A DNA stretch of 64,000 nucleotides from Sphingopyxis indica (GTDB lineage: Bacteria > Pseudomonadota > Alphaproteobacteria > Sphingomonadales > Sphingomonadaceae): contig NZ_FZPA01000002.1 of assembly GCF_900188185.1 (NCBI RefSeq), positions 186,001 to 250,000 on the forward strand. The letters run 5' to 3'. A program made the position numbers and the translations under genes. This document shows, in pieces, positions 53,671 to 63,194 of the stretch. Under the pieces are notes generated by a model. That model did no database searches. It worked only from the letters and a program-made list of their open reading frames with translations, and was not told where the DNA came from. Positions within the stretch are counted from its first letter, which is position 1; every line of letters starts with the position of its first letter.

Positions 53671-55380
53671 ATGGCCTCTACGGCTTTTCCGACGCGCGAC
53701 GATTTCGCCGCGATGCTCGATGAATCGCTGGGTGGTGCCGAGGGCGGCTTTGAAGGCCGCGTCGTCAAGGGCACCGTAACCGGCATCGAAAACGACCTGG
53801 CAGTGATCGACATCGGCCTGAAGAGCGAAGGCCGCGTGCCGCTTCGCGAATTCGCCGCACCGGGCCAGAAGGCCGACCTCAAGGTCGGCGACGAAGTCGA
53901 AGTCTATGTCGACCGCGTCGAAAACGCCAATGGCGAAACCATGCTCTCGCGCGACCGCGCCCGCCGCGAAGCCGCGTGGGACCGCCTCGAAGAAGAATTC
54001 AACAAGGAAGCCCGCGTCGAAGGCGTCATCTTCGGCCGCGTCAAGGGCGGCTTCACCGTCGATCTCGGCGGCGCCGTGGCCTTCCTGCCCGGTTCGCAGG
54101 TCGACATCCGCCCCGTGCGCGACGTCGGCCCGCTGATGGACCTGCCGCAACCGTTCCAGATCCTGAAGATGGACCGCCGCCGCGGCAACATCGTCGTCTC
54201 GCGCCGCGCGATCCTCGAGGAAACGCGCGCCGAACAGCGTTCGGGCCTGATCCAGAACCTCGAAGAGGGCCAGATCATCGAAGGCGCGGTGAAGAACATC
54301 ACCGATTACGGCGCCTTCGTCGACCTCGGCGGCATCGACGGCCTGCTCCATGTCACCGACATGAGCTACAAGCGCGTCAACCACCCGAGCGAGATCATCA
54401 ACATCGGCGACACGGTCAAGGTGCAGATCATCCGCATCAACCGCGACACGCAGCGTATCAGCCTGGGCATGAAGCAGCTCGAAGCCGATCCGTGGGAAGG
54501 CGTCGCTGCCAAATATCCGGTCGGCGCGAAACTTACCGGCACGGTCACGAACATCACCGACTATGGCGCGTTCGTCGAACTCGAACCGGGCATCGAAGGC
54601 CTGGTCCACGTCAGCGAAATGTCGTGGGTCAAGAAGAATGTCCATCCGGGCAAGATCGTCTCGACCAGCCAGGAAGTCGAAGTCATCGTGCTCGAGGTCG
54701 ACAGCGAAAAGCGTCGTATCTCGCTGGGTCTCAAGCAGGCGCAGTCGAACCCCTGGGGCGCCTTCGCCGAAGCGCATCCGGTCGGTTCGGTCGTCGAGGG
54801 CGAAGTCAAGAACGCCACCGAATTCGGCCTGTTCGTCGGCCTGCCCGGCGACGTCGACGGCATGGTCCACATGTCGGACATCGCCTGGGGCATTTCGGGC
54901 GAGGAAGCGCTGCATCTCCACCGCAAGGGCGAGACGGTGCAGGTCGTCGTGCTCGACGTCGATGTCGACAAGGAACGCATCAGCCTCGGCATCAAGCAGC
55001 TTGAAAAGGGTGCGCCCGCGGTTGGCGCCGGCGCTGCCGCCGGTTCGCTCAAGAAGAACGAGACCGTCACGGTCACCGTTCTCGAAGTCCGCGACAACGG
55101 CCTCGAAGTGCAGGCCGGCGACGACGGCGCGACCGGCTTCATCAAGCGCGCCGACCTTGGCCGCGACCGCGACGAACAGCGCCCCGACCGCTATCAGGTC
55201 GGCCAGAAGTTCGACGCGATGGTCATCGGCTTCGACCGTTCGAAAAAGCCGAACTTCTCGGTCAAGGCGCTGCAGATCGCCGAAGAGAAGCAGGCGGTTG
55301 CGCAATATGGCTCGTCCGACTCGGGTGCGTCGCTCGGCGACATCCTCGGCGAAGCGCTGAAGGCGGGCAAGAAGGACTGA
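53671..55380 (+). CDS. rpsA: 30S ribosomal protein S1
   Basis: A 569-residue S1, which binds mRNA upstream of start codons and aids initiation on structured messages. Six S1/OB-fold repeats are visible, with ITDYGAFVDLGGIDGLLHVTDMS and ITDYGAFVELEPGIEGLVHVSEMS the best conserved in the middle. The start is preceded by AAGGAAGAA. It is one of the most highly expressed genes and is followed by a strong terminator. Confidence 0.98.
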   Translation: MASTAFPTRDDFAAMLDESLGGAEGGFEGRVVKGTVTGIENDLAVIDIGLKSEGRVPLREFAAPGQKADLKVGDEVEVYVDRVENANGETMLSRDRARREAAWDRLEEEFNKEARVEGVIFGRVKGGFTVDLGGAVAFLPGSQVDIRPVRDVGPLMDLPQPFQILKMDRRRGNIVVSRRAILEETRAEQRSGLIQNLEEGQIIEGAVKNITDYGAFVDLGGIDGLLHVTDMSYKRVNHPSEIINIGDTVKVQIIRINRDTQRISLGMKQLEADPWEGVAAKYPVGAKLTGTVTNITDYGAFVELEPGIEGLVHVSEMSWVKKNVHPGKIVSTSQEVEVIVLEVDSEKRRISLGLKQAQSNPWGAFAEAHPVGSVVEGEVKNATEFGLFVGLPGDVDGMVHMSDIAWGISGEEALHLHRKGETVQVVVLDVDVDKERISLGIKQLEKGAPAVGAGAAAGSLKKNETVTVTVLEVRDNGLEVQAGDDGATGFIKRADLGRDRDEQRPDRYQVGQKFDAMVIGFDRSKKPNFSVKALQIAEEKQAVAQYGSSDSGASLGDILGEALKAGKKD

Positions 55381-55408
55381 CCCTTCGCGCCACGACGAAG
55401 TGACGGAA

Positions 55409-55441
55409 AGGCCCGCCGAATGTCCCTCGGCGGGCCTTTTT
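55409..55441 (+). terminator. Rho-independent terminator after rpsA
   Basis: Stem AGGCCCGCCG with its complement around AATGTCCCT, followed by five T residues; 29 bp after the rpsA stop. Confidence 0.93.
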
Positions 55442-55577
55442 GCATCCGCGATATGTTTTTGATCGCTTCCTGATTCATGTTAGTCTCGCCCGCGCGTTGG
55501 GAGGGGTCTCACGCACGGGTGCCGGCAACGACCGGAGGCCGCATCGTCGCGATGCGCGTGACACAGAGGGGAAGCAC

Positions 55578-55856
55578 ATGATCCGGTCGGAACTGGTTCA
55601 AAAAATCGCGAGTGAAAACAGCGATCTACGCGTCGAAGAGGTCGAACGGATCGTCGACGCTTTTTTCGATTCCATCGTTGACCAGCTCGCCGCCGGCGGC
55701 CGCGTCGAACTGCGCGGCTTCGGCGCCTTCTCGACCCGCGCGCGCGAGTCGCGCACCGGTCGCAATCCGCGCACCGGAGCGCCGGTTGCGGTGAAGGCGA
55801 AAAACGTTCCCTATTTCAAGCCCGGCAAGGAAATGCGCGAGCGGCTGAACGATTGA
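55578..55856 (+). CDS. ihfB: Integration host factor subunit beta
   Basis: A 92-residue HU/IHF-family protein that bends DNA at specific sites in replication, recombination and sigma-54 transcription. It has the [11 protein letters not shown] start, the [28 protein letters not shown] core and the DNA-intercalating proline arm in [19 protein letters not shown] precedes the ATG at 55578. IHF often assists sigma-54 promoters such as the one upstream of the PspC-like gene. Confidence 0.95.
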   Translation: MIRSELVQKIASENSDLRVEEVERIVDAFFDSIVDQLAAGGRVELRGFGAFSTRARESRTGRNPRTGAPVAVKAKNVPYFKPGKEMRERLND

Positions 55857-55922
55857 ACGCCTGATCGGTTCGGAGTGGAACGGGTTCGGGTATCTTCTCC
55901 TCCGCTATTGAAAATGCTGGGT

Positions 55923-55942
55923 GCTCCCGCGAAGGCGGGAGC
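55923..55942. terminator. Hairpin between ihfB and the ABC permease gene
   Basis: A perfect stem GCTCCCGC-GAAG-GCGGGAGC lies between convergent genes. It has no T-run, so it may be a solo repeat (related to the arms at 38630) rather than an intrinsic terminator. Confidence 0.6.
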
Positions 55943-56011
55943 CTATCTCCGGTCGGAACGATTTCGAGCCGGCGGGAGATGGGTCCCAATCACGGACGAT
56001 TATGTTCCGCC

Positions 56012-56779
56012 TCAATTTTTGAGCCGGTAGCCCGTGCGGAACATCCAGAAGATGACGCAGAGGCACAGCGTCAGGAAAAAAGCGACTGCGCCCATGCTGA
56101 CGCCGATACCGACGTCGCCCTGCCCGAAGAAGGTCCAGCGGAAACCGCTGATCAGATAGACGACGGGGTTGAACAGCGTCACCGCCTGCCACGCGGGCGG
56201 CAGCATCGAAAGCGAATAAAAGGCGCCGCCGAGGAAGGTCAGCGGATAGACGACGAGCAGCGGGATCACCTGCAATTGCTCGAAACTCTGCGCCCAGATG
56301 CCGATGATGAAGCCGAACAGGCAGAATGTCACGGCCATCAACAGCATGAAGCCGACCATGAAGAGCGGATGCGCGACCTCTACGTCGACGAACAGATGCG
56401 CGGTCGCAAAGATGATCGTGCCGATGATCACCGATTTGGTCGCCGCGGCGCCGACATAGGCGATCACCATCTCGAGCGGCGACAGCGGCGCCGACAGCAT
56501 CTCGTAGATCGTGCCGGTCCATTTCGGCATATAGATGCCGAAGCTCGCATTGCTGATGCTTTCGGTGAACATCGTCAGCATCATCAGCCCCGGCACGATG
56601 AAGGCGCCATAGGGCACGTCGCTGACCGAACTCATCCGGCTGCCGATCGCCGAGCCGAAGACGACGAAATAGAGCGTCGTCGTGATGACCGGCAGCATCA
56701 GGCTGGTCCAGAAGGTGCGCCCGAAGCGCGCCATTTCGAAGCCGTAGATCGAACGGATCCCGCGCAGGTTCGAAATCAT
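56012..56779 (-). CDS. ABC-2 type transporter permease
   Basis: A 255-residue permease with six predicted transmembrane helices, of the YadH-like ABC-2 exporter group. An N-terminal amphipathic helix ([18 protein letters not shown]) precedes TM1. The [16 protein letters not shown] segment near the C-terminus is characteristic. The substrate is unknown. Its ATG overlaps the stop of the ATPase gene (ATGA), so the two form one exporter. Confidence 0.93.
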   Translation of the reverse strand: MISNLRGIRSIYGFEMARFGRTFWTSLMLPVITTTLYFVVFGSAIGSRMSSVSDVPYGAFIVPGLMMLTMFTESISNASFGIYMPKWTGTIYEMLSAPLSPLEMVIAYVGAAATKSVIIGTIIFATAHLFVDVEVAHPLFMVGFMLLMAVTFCLFGFIIGIWAQSFEQLQVIPLLVVYPLTFLGGAFYSLSMLPPAWQAVTLFNPVVYLISGFRWTFFGQGDVGIGVSMGAVAFFLTLCLCVIFWMFRTGYRLKN

Positions 56780-57720
56780 GCCGCGCGCTCCTCTTCCCGC
56801 TTCTCATGCACCAGCCCGACGAAGATGTCCTCTAGCGAGCTCTGCGTCGTGTTGAGGTCCTTGAAGCCGATGCCGAGGTCGCTCATCCGCCGCAGCAGCG
56901 ACGGCACCCCCGTCGCCTCGGCCTGGCTGTCGAATTCATAGACCAGCTCGTGCCCCTCGCCCGCCAGCGCGAGATTCCATTGCGCCAGCTCGTCGGGAAC
57001 GGTCGCGAGCGGCTCGGCGAGGTTGAGCGTCAGCGTCTTGCGCCCCAGCTTCTTGATCAGCGCATTTTTTTCCTCGACGACGATCAGCCGCCCCTTGCTG
57101 ATCACCCCGACGCGATCGGCCATTTCCTCGGCCTCCTCGATATAGTGGGTGGTCAGGATGATCGTCACGCCGCGTTCGCGCAGACCGCGCACCATGTTCC
57201 ACATGTCGCGGCGCAGTTCGACATCGACCCCCGCGGTCGGCTCGTCGAGGAACAAAATCTCCGGCTCGTGGCTCAGCGCCTTGGCGATCATCACGCGGCG
57301 CTTCATTCCGCCCGACAGCTCCATGATCTTCGCGTTGCGCTTGTCCCACAGCGACAGGTCGCGCAGCAACTGCTCGATATAGGCGGGGTCGCGCGGCTTG
57401 CCGAACAGGCCGCGCGAAAAGCTGACCGTCGTGATCACCTTCTCGAAGGCGTCGGTGTGCAGTTCCTGCGGCACCAGCCCGATCATCGAGCGCGCGGCGC
57501 GGAAGTCGCGGCTATGGTCGTGTCCTGCGACGGTCACGGTGCCGCCGCTCGGTGTGACGATGCCGCAGACGATGCTGATGAGCGTCGTCTTGCCCGCGCC
57601 ATTGGGCCCGAGCAGCGCGAATATCTCGCCCTTGTCGATCGTCAGGTCGATGCCGCTGAGCGCCTGGTGGCCGCTTTTATAGGTTTTCGCCAGGCCAGCG
57701 ATGGAGAGCACTGGTTGCAT
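56776..57720 (-). CDS. ABC transporter ATP-binding protein
   Basis: A 314-residue ABC ATPase. Walker A is GPNGAGKTT at about 38-46, the signature is LSGGMKRRV, Walker B is [12 protein letters not shown], and the switch histidine follows in [18 protein letters not shown]-terminal extension after about residue 230 fits the YadG/drug-exporter group. Start ATG at 57720 ([14 protein letters not shown]). It is partner of the permease downstream. Confidence 0.95.
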   Translation of the reverse strand: MQPVLSIAGLAKTYKSGHQALSGIDLTIDKGEIFALLGPNGAGKTTLISIVCGIVTPSGGTVTVAGHDHSRDFRAARSMIGLVPQELHTDAFEKVITTVSFSRGLFGKPRDPAYIEQLLRDLSLWDKRNAKIMELSGGMKRRVMIAKALSHEPEILFLDEPTAGVDVELRRDMWNMVRGLRERGVTIILTTHYIEEAEEMADRVGVISKGRLIVVEEKNALIKKLGRKTLTLNLAEPLATVPDELAQWNLALAGEGHELVYEFDSQAEATGVPSLLRRMSDLGIGFKDLNTTQSSLEDIFVGLVHEKREEERAA

Positions 57721-57811
57721 GGCGCCCTCCCTAGCCGAGCGACGCGCCGGGGTGAAGCCGCAAACAATCCTTGACCTCCTCGGGGTCATCCGCTTGACCG
57801 TCCCCCGGTGC

Positions 57812-57898
57812 GCGGACGTGGCGGAACCGGTAGACGCAGCAGACTTAAAATCTGCTATCCATATGGGTGTGCGGGTTCGAGTCCCGCCGTCCGCACCA
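57812..57898 (+). tRNA. tRNA-Leu (anticodon UAA)
   Basis: An 87-nt class II tRNA. The acceptor stem GCGGACG pairs with CGTCCGC, the anticodon loop CTTAAAA has TAA, and a long variable arm (TATCCATATGGGTG region) marks Leu. The T-arm is CGGGTTCGAGTCCCG and CCA is encoded. Confidence 0.97.
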
Positions 57899-57918
57899 GC
57901 GACGGGAGCAGCAGCGAT

Positions 57919-59412
57919 ATGACGGCAGGACGCATCGGCGCGCGGATTCTCGCTGCCGGATTGCTGGCGCTGTCGGCGACGAGCTGCGGTCTGTTCGGCG
58001 AGCGGGGGCCGGTGCGGATCGCGGCGATCGGCCCACTCTATCCCGCCGCCAACCCCATCCGCGGCGAGCTTTCGGCGACCAATGCGGCGCTGCTCGAAGC
58101 CACCGCGCAGGGGCTCGTCAGCTATGATTCACTCGGTCAGATCGACGTCGGACTCGCCGAACGCTGGACGGTCACTGCCGACGGGCGCAGCTATATCTTC
58201 CGCGTCCGCGAAGCCAAATGGTCGAACGGCGACAAGGTCGCGGCGGCTGAGGTTGCCGCCATCCTGCGCGGCTATCTCGGCCGGCGGAGCAAGCATGTCC
58301 TGAAGGACGATTTCCCCGAGGTCGAAACGATCAAGGCGATGACCGACACGGTGATCGAAATCCGCCTGTCGGTACCGCAGCCCCATTTGCTCGAGCTGCT
58401 CGCCCAACCGTCGATGGCGATCGTCAAGCGCGGCATGGGCTGGGGGCCGATGCGGCCGAAGAGGATCGGCGCGGCGATGCTGCTGACGCCCGTTCCCGAC
58501 CCGCTGGCCGACGACCCCGAAGAAGCCGAGGCGGCCGCGGCCGATCCGGCGGCCTCGATCGAACTCGTCGGCACCGACGCCCCCCGTGCGCTGGCGCGGT
58601 TCAAGAACGGCTATGCCGACGGCGTGCTCGGCGGGCGTTTTTCGACCCTGCCCTATTTCGTGGCGTCGAATATCGGACGCTCGCGGCTCGTCGTCGATCC
58701 TGTGCCGGGATTGTTCGGGCTTTCCTTCGTGCGTGCCGAAGGCTTTCTCGCCACCGATGCCAATCGCGAGGCGCTGTCGCGCGCGGTGCGGCGGCAGCGC
58801 CTGGTCGACGCTTTCGGGCTCGCCGAATGGCAACCGCAGGTGACGCTGCGCCCCGCGCTTTACGCCCGCGACGGCGGCCCGGTGCCGCTGCTTCCCGCCT
58901 GGGCCGACTATGACGACGCCTCGCGGGTCGCGCAGGCGAAGCGCGTCGTCGATGCGTGGAAGGCCACGGGGCGCGAAATCGAACCGCTGCGCATCGCAGT
59001 GCCCGATTCGCCCGGCGGGCGCATTCTCTATGCCTATGTCGCCGCCGATTTCGAACGCATCGGGGTGCCGAGCAGGCGCGTCGCCATCGACGCCGAGGCC
59101 GACCTGACGCTGATCGACGAGGTCACGCCCAACGACGACCCCCTTTGGGGCCTGCGCCGCCTGTCGTGCCGCACCGACACATTGTGCAACGGCGAGGCGC
59201 AGCGCAGGATCGACGAGGCGACGGCGGCGACCAGCCCGACCGATCGCGCGCGCCTGATCGGCGAGGCGGAAGCGATCCTCGGGCGCTACGCGCCCTTCAT
59301 CCCGCTCGCGACGCCGCTGCGCTGGTCGGTCGCATCGCAGCGCCTGTCGGGCCTCACCGCCAACGCGCGTGCGCAGCACCCATTGAATCACCTGCGCGAC
59401 ACTCCCAACTAG
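57919..59412 (+). CDS. Solute-binding (SBP family 5) lipoprotein
   Basis: A 497-residue extracytoplasmic substrate-binding protein of the peptide/nickel type (family 5). It has a lipoprotein-like signal with cysteine in [10 protein letters not shown] (about residue 23). The core shows [17 protein letters not shown] and the [25 protein letters not shown] region common to the family, and [13 protein letters not shown] near the end. No permease or ATPase of the matching importer class is adjacent, and the nearby ABC pair is an exporter, so this SBP is an orphan. The start is 20 bp after tRNA-Leu. Confidence 0.87.
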   Translation: MTAGRIGARILAAGLLALSATSCGLFGERGPVRIAAIGPLYPAANPIRGELSATNAALLEATAQGLVSYDSLGQIDVGLAERWTVTADGRSYIFRVREAKWSNGDKVAAAEVAAILRGYLGRRSKHVLKDDFPEVETIKAMTDTVIEIRLSVPQPHLLELLAQPSMAIVKRGMGWGPMRPKRIGAAMLLTPVPDPLADDPEEAEAAAADPAASIELVGTDAPRALARFKNGYADGVLGGRFSTLPYFVASNIGRSRLVVDPVPGLFGLSFVRAEGFLATDANREALSRAVRRQRLVDAFGLAEWQPQVTLRPALYARDGGPVPLLPAWADYDDASRVAQAKRVVDAWKATGREIEPLRIAVPDSPGGRILYAYVAADFERIGVPSRRVAIDAEADLTLIDEVTPNDDPLWGLRRLSCRTDTLCNGEAQRRIDEATAATSPTDRARLIGEAEAILGRYAPFIPLATPLRWSVASQRLSGLTANARAQHPLNHLRDTPN

Positions 59413-59454
59413 GGGGAAGCGTACGCATTCTGTGCGCTCAGAAAAAGGACGCCA

Positions 59455-59877
59455 ATGGCCCCTTCGACTCCCGATACCGACGCGATCTTCGATGCACTGA
59501 TCCCGAATCGCAACGACCCCGCCGCGCTGCGCAAGCGCGTCGAGACGCTGGAATTTCTGCTCGAACGCAGCTTCACCATCCCCGGCATCAACCGCCCGGT
59601 GGGGCTCGATGCGATCGTCGGCCTCGTCCCCGTCGTCGGCGACGTCGTGACCGCGGCGATGGGCGCCTATCTGATCTGGGAGGCGCGCAACCTCGGCATG
59701 CCGAAATGGAAGCTGTGGCGGATGATGGGCAATCTTGGCCTCGACACCGCGCTCGGCGCAATCCCGCTCGTCGGCGATGCCTTCGACCTGGTTTTCCGCT
59801 CGAACAGCCGCAACCTCAAGATCATCAAGCGCCACCTCGACAAGCATCATCCCGGCACGATCACGATCGACCAATAG
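59455..59877 (+). CDS. DUF4112 domain protein
   Basis: A 140-residue DUF4112 protein. The core GLDAIVGLVPVVGDVVTAAMGAYLIWEARNLGMP with two hydrophobic stretches, followed by DTALGAIPLVGDAFDLVFRSN, is characteristic; the repeated PxVGD motif is the family hallmark. It probably associates with the membrane. Function unknown. ATG at 59455. Confidence 0.92.
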   Translation: MAPSTPDTDAIFDALIPNRNDPAALRKRVETLEFLLERSFTIPGINRPVGLDAIVGLVPVVGDVVTAAMGAYLIWEARNLGMPKWKLWRMMGNLGLDTALGAIPLVGDAFDLVFRSNSRNLKIIKRHLDKHHPGTITIDQ

Positions 59878-60032
59878 CCACGGGCAGCAGCGCCACCGCC
59901 CGAACCGGTCGGGCCTGTCTTCGCGATGTCGAAAGATGGGAGGCTGTGTGTCGAACCAATATACTACTACATGGAATGATGCGCGATAACCCTATCCGGG
60001 GTCGATCATCGGACAATCGGGACGTTTCCGCC

Positions 60033-61481
60033 ATGAAGATGCTGATATCCATTCTCCTTGCCTGGCTTTTCCAATTGCCGCTATCCGCCGTCGCAAAGGA
60101 GCGCGCGGACCTGCTGATACGCCACGCGACGATTGTCGACGTCGCGGGCGCCCGGTTGATCGCCGACCAGACGGTCGCGACGCGGGGAGACGTGATCGTC
60201 GCAGTGGGCGGCGATGCCGAGGTCGCGAAGGCATGGACCGCCAGGCGCACGATCGATGGCGGCAATCGCTTCCTGATCCCGGGCCTTTGGGACATGCACG
60301 TCCATTTCGGCGGCGGCCCCGCGCTGGTTGAGGAGAATAAGGCGCTGCTGCCGCTCTATATCGCGCACGGCATCACGACGGTGCGCGACGCCTCCGGCGA
60401 CCTGCCGAACGAGGTGCTGGCGTGGCGCGGCGACATTGCGAGCGGCAGGCTTTTCGGCCCGACGCTGCTGAGCTCGGGTCCCAAAATCGAGGGCATCAAG
60501 CCGGTCTGGAAGGGCACGATCGAAACCGGTTCGAAAGCCGACGTCGATGCAGCGGTGGCGAGGCTGAAGGGGCTCGGCGTCGATTTCGTCAAGATCACCG
60601 ACAGCACGATGAAGCTCGACCTCTTCCTCTACGCGATCCGCAAGGCGCGCGCCGCGGGGCTGTGCGTCTCGGGCCATATCCCGCTCGCGCTGACGGTCGA
60701 TCAGGCGGTCGATGCCGGGATCAGCTCGATCGAACATATCGGCTATGCCTATAAGGCGGGGGTCAAGGACGAAGCGACGATCGCCGCCGACTTCGCGGCG
60801 GGGCGCATCGACCGCGCCGAGGCCTATCGCCGCATCGACGCGGGCTTCGACCCCGGAACCGCCATGGCCGCCTATCGCAAGCTCGCGGCGAAGGGCGTGT
60901 TCGTGACCCCGACGCTGAACGGCAGCCGCGTCATCGCCTATCTCGACCAGGACGATCACAAGACCGACGATTACCTCGGCCTGATCGGCCCCGGCCTGCG
61001 CGCGACCTACCAGTGGCGCGTCGACCGCGCCGCCAACGCCGACGCCGCCGGAATCGCCGCGCGCCACGCCGAATATGAACATGAGGCATCGGTGCTGCCG
61101 ATGCTGCAAAAGGCGGGCGTGACGATCATGGCGGGAACCGATGCGGGCTTCCTCAATTCGTACAACTATCCCGGCATCGCGCTGCATCAGGAACTTGCGA
61201 TCTTCGTCGACAAGGGGCTGACGCCGGCAGAGGCGCTTGCTTCCGCAACGCGCGCCGGTCCCGCGTGGTTCGGCAAGCTCGACCGTTATGGCGCGGTCGA
61301 GGCGGGCAAGGCCGCCGATCTCGTGCTGCTCGACCGCAACCCGCTCGAAGACATCGGCGCGACACGCGCGATCCGTGCCGTGGTGCTGCGCGGCGCCGTC
61401 TACGACCGCGCGGCGCTCGACAAGATGCTCGCCGACACGCGCTCCAAGGTCGCCGCGTGGGATGCGGCGGCGGCGAAGTAG
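60033..61481 (+). CDS. Secreted metal-dependent amidohydrolase
   Basis: A 482-residue amidohydrolase-superfamily enzyme with a signal peptide (SILLAWLFQLPLSAVA). The metal site is complete: H89-x-H91 in WDMHVHF, a likely carboxylated lysine K187 in DFVKITDS, H215 and H235, and D370 in MAGTDAGF. It resembles imidazolonepropionase-like or prolidase-like secreted hydrolases that act on peptides or amides. Upstream in-frame sequence is not coding. It is alone in its transcript, 156 bp after the DUF4112 gene. Confidence 0.92.
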   Translation: MKMLISILLAWLFQLPLSAVAKERADLLIRHATIVDVAGARLIADQTVATRGDVIVAVGGDAEVAKAWTARRTIDGGNRFLIPGLWDMHVHFGGGPALVEENKALLPLYIAHGITTVRDASGDLPNEVLAWRGDIASGRLFGPTLLSSGPKIEGIKPVWKGTIETGSKADVDAAVARLKGLGVDFVKITDSTMKLDLFLYAIRKARAAGLCVSGHIPLALTVDQAVDAGISSIEHIGYAYKAGVKDEATIAADFAAGRIDRAEAYRRIDAGFDPGTAMAAYRKLAAKGVFVTPTLNGSRVIAYLDQDDHKTDDYLGLIGPGLRATYQWRVDRAANADAAGIAARHAEYEHEASVLPMLQKAGVTIMAGTDAGFLNSYNYPGIALHQELAIFVDKGLTPAEALASATRAGPAWFGKLDRYGAVEAGKAADLVLLDRNPLEDIGATRAIRAVVLRGAVYDRAALDKMLADTRSKVAAWDAAAAK

Positions 61482-61685
61482 GCGGAAAGGTTGGATGATG
61501 GACGCGCCGGCCGTTTGGTTCGGGGTGGCCATAGCTTGGCATCGCCGCGTCGCGGCGCGCGTTGGAATGCCGACCTGGCACGCCGATTATCGCCGATGCT
61601 GTTGGCAATGGCGGCATTGGAGAGCGAAGCAAGGGGTCGTGTGGGACCGAAAGCTCTCCGGGGGCTGCGCACGAACCAGGCAGCG
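61482..61685. other. Intergenic gap between amidohydrolase and MFS genes
   Basis: About 200 bp between convergent genes. No ORF, no clear T-run hairpin; the sequence is GC-rich with no repeat family found elsewhere in the window. Confidence 0.5.
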
Positions 61686-63044
61686 TCAGCCGTTTTTTCC
61701 GAGATCGCGGGCGAAGGCGGCAAAGCCCGCGGTCAACAGGATTGCGGCCAGAGGCAGCGCCACGCCCGTCACCAGCGCGATCGAATAGCGCAGCGCGGCA
61801 TCATCGCCGAACAGGTGGTCGGTGAGCAGCGCGATCAGCATCGGGCCAAATCCGAGACCGGTCAGATTGACGACAAAGAAATAGAGCGCGGTCACGCGTG
61901 CGCGATACGCATTCGGCGTAATCAGCTGCAGCGCTACGGTTCCGACACCATGCATCGTCAGCATCGGAAAGGCGCAGGCGAGCATCGCAAAGGCCAGCAG
62001 CGCATCGGGCATCAGTGTCGCCGCGAGCAGCGGCGGGCCGCCGAGCAGGATCGACAGGCGCATCACGCGCAGATGCGCATCGGCGACGCCGCGGGCAAAG
62101 GTCCGGTCGGCGAGCGTTCCGCCCATCACCAGCCCGGCCGCACCGCCGATTGCCATGATGATGCCGAACCACAGCCCGGCTTGCGACACATCCATGCCAT
62201 AGGTGCGCGCGAAGAAGGTCGGCACCCATGCGATGACCCCGTACATGACGAGCCCGATCAGCGACATGCCGGCGAACAACGCGCCGAGCGCCGCGCGCTG
62301 CTGTTTCAGATGGGCGATAAAACCCGGGGCGGCCCGGTTGCCGGTATCCGCCTGACGCAGCCCGCGCCGCAACGGCTCGCGCACCGTCAGCAGCAGCAGG
62401 CAGACGAGGAGGCCCGGCGCGGCGACCCACAGGAAGATCGTCCGCCACGCCGCGACCGGCCCGATCAGCGGCAGATCGACCATCGGTGCAGCAAGCACCG
62501 ACTGGACGACAAAGGCGCCGAGGACCATCGCGACGCCCGAGCCGAGCGGCACGCCGATCGAATAGACCGCCATCGCCCGCGCCAGCCGGTCGCGCGGGAA
62601 GATGTCGCTGAGCATCGAATAGGCGGCGGGCGACAGCGCTGCCTCGCCCACCCCCACGCCCATACGCGCGGCGAACAGGGCCGCATAGCTGCCCGCGAAG
62701 CCGCAGCTCGCGGTCATCGCACTCCACAGCGCGACCCCCACGACGATCAGGTTGCGCCGGTTCCAGCGGTCGGCGATCCACGCGATCGGGAGCCCGAGCA
62801 GCGTGTAGAAGAGCGCGAAGGCGAGCCCGATCAGCAGGCTGACCGCCGTATCCGAAATGTCGAGCGCGGCGCGAATCGGCGCGACAAGAAGACTCAGGAT
62901 CATCCGGTCGACGAACGACAGCGTATAGGCGAGCAGCAGGACGCCAACGACATACCATCCATAGAGCGGACGGGGCCAACCCGGCGCTTCGCCATCCGTG
63001 CCGGAAACCGGTCCCGCCTGCGATCCGCCGTTCGCGGTTCCCAT
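61686..63044 (-). CDS. MFS transporter (spinster-like)
   Basis: A 452-residue major facilitator with 12 predicted helices. The loop 2-3 motif is seen as GLPIAWIADRWNRRNLIVVG, and the N-terminus contains AYTLSFVDRMILSLLV, typical of the spinster-like group common in sphingomonads near catabolic genes. Start ATG at 63044 is chosen because GGAGGGG lies 6 nt upstream; ATGs at 63050 and 63059 are in frame. It is divergent from a TonB-dependent receptor, so the two may import one nutrient across both membranes. Confidence 0.92.
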   Translation of the reverse strand: MGTANGGSQAGPVSGTDGEAPGWPRPLYGWYVVGVLLLAYTLSFVDRMILSLLVAPIRAALDISDTAVSLLIGLAFALFYTLLGLPIAWIADRWNRRNLIVVGVALWSAMTASCGFAGSYAALFAARMGVGVGEAALSPAAYSMLSDIFPRDRLARAMAVYSIGVPLGSGVAMVLGAFVVQSVLAAPMVDLPLIGPVAAWRTIFLWVAAPGLLVCLLLLTVREPLRRGLRQADTGNRAAPGFIAHLKQQRAALGALFAGMSLIGLVMYGVIAWVPTFFARTYGMDVSQAGLWFGIIMAIGGAAGLVMGGTLADRTFARGVADAHLRVMRLSILLGGPPLLAATLMPDALLAFAMLACAFPMLTMHGVGTVALQLITPNAYRARVTALYFFVVNLTGLGFGPMLIALLTDHLFGDDAALRYSIALVTGVALPLAAILLTAGFAAFARDLGKNG

Positions 63045-63113
63045 CGACATCCCCTCCATCGCCCGGTTGCGCCCGGTCTTGCGTCGCGGGTCGGCCTGCT
63101 ATATAGAAATACT

Positions 63114-63131
63114 TACTTAGCAAACTAAGTA
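63114..63131. promoter_or_regulatory. Palindromic operator in the MFS/TonB-receptor divergent promoter
   Basis: A perfect inverted repeat TACTTAG-CAAA-CTAAGTA in an AT-rich island, next to TATATAG-like -10 candidates on both strands. Position suggests a MarR/TetR-type repressor controlling both genes. Confidence 0.7.
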
Positions 63132-63194
63132 TATAGACGATCCTGTCAAGTATGAACGGGACGCGCGAAAAACATAACAGGTGGGAGAAGCGAG

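Noticed and set aside
52837-55305. Open frame of about 820 codons antisense to cmk and rpsA
   Set aside because: Covers two conserved genes and a terminator on the opposite strand; not a gene.
58956-60032. Upstream extension of the amidohydrolase frame
   Set aside because: The frame is open through two other genes, but the ATG at 60033 begins a clear signal peptide and the upstream part is a shadow of the SBP and DUF4112 genes.
61491-63128. Open frame of about 545 codons antisense to the MFS transporter
   Set aside because: Arg/Gln/His-rich low-complexity product opposite a clear 12-helix transporter.
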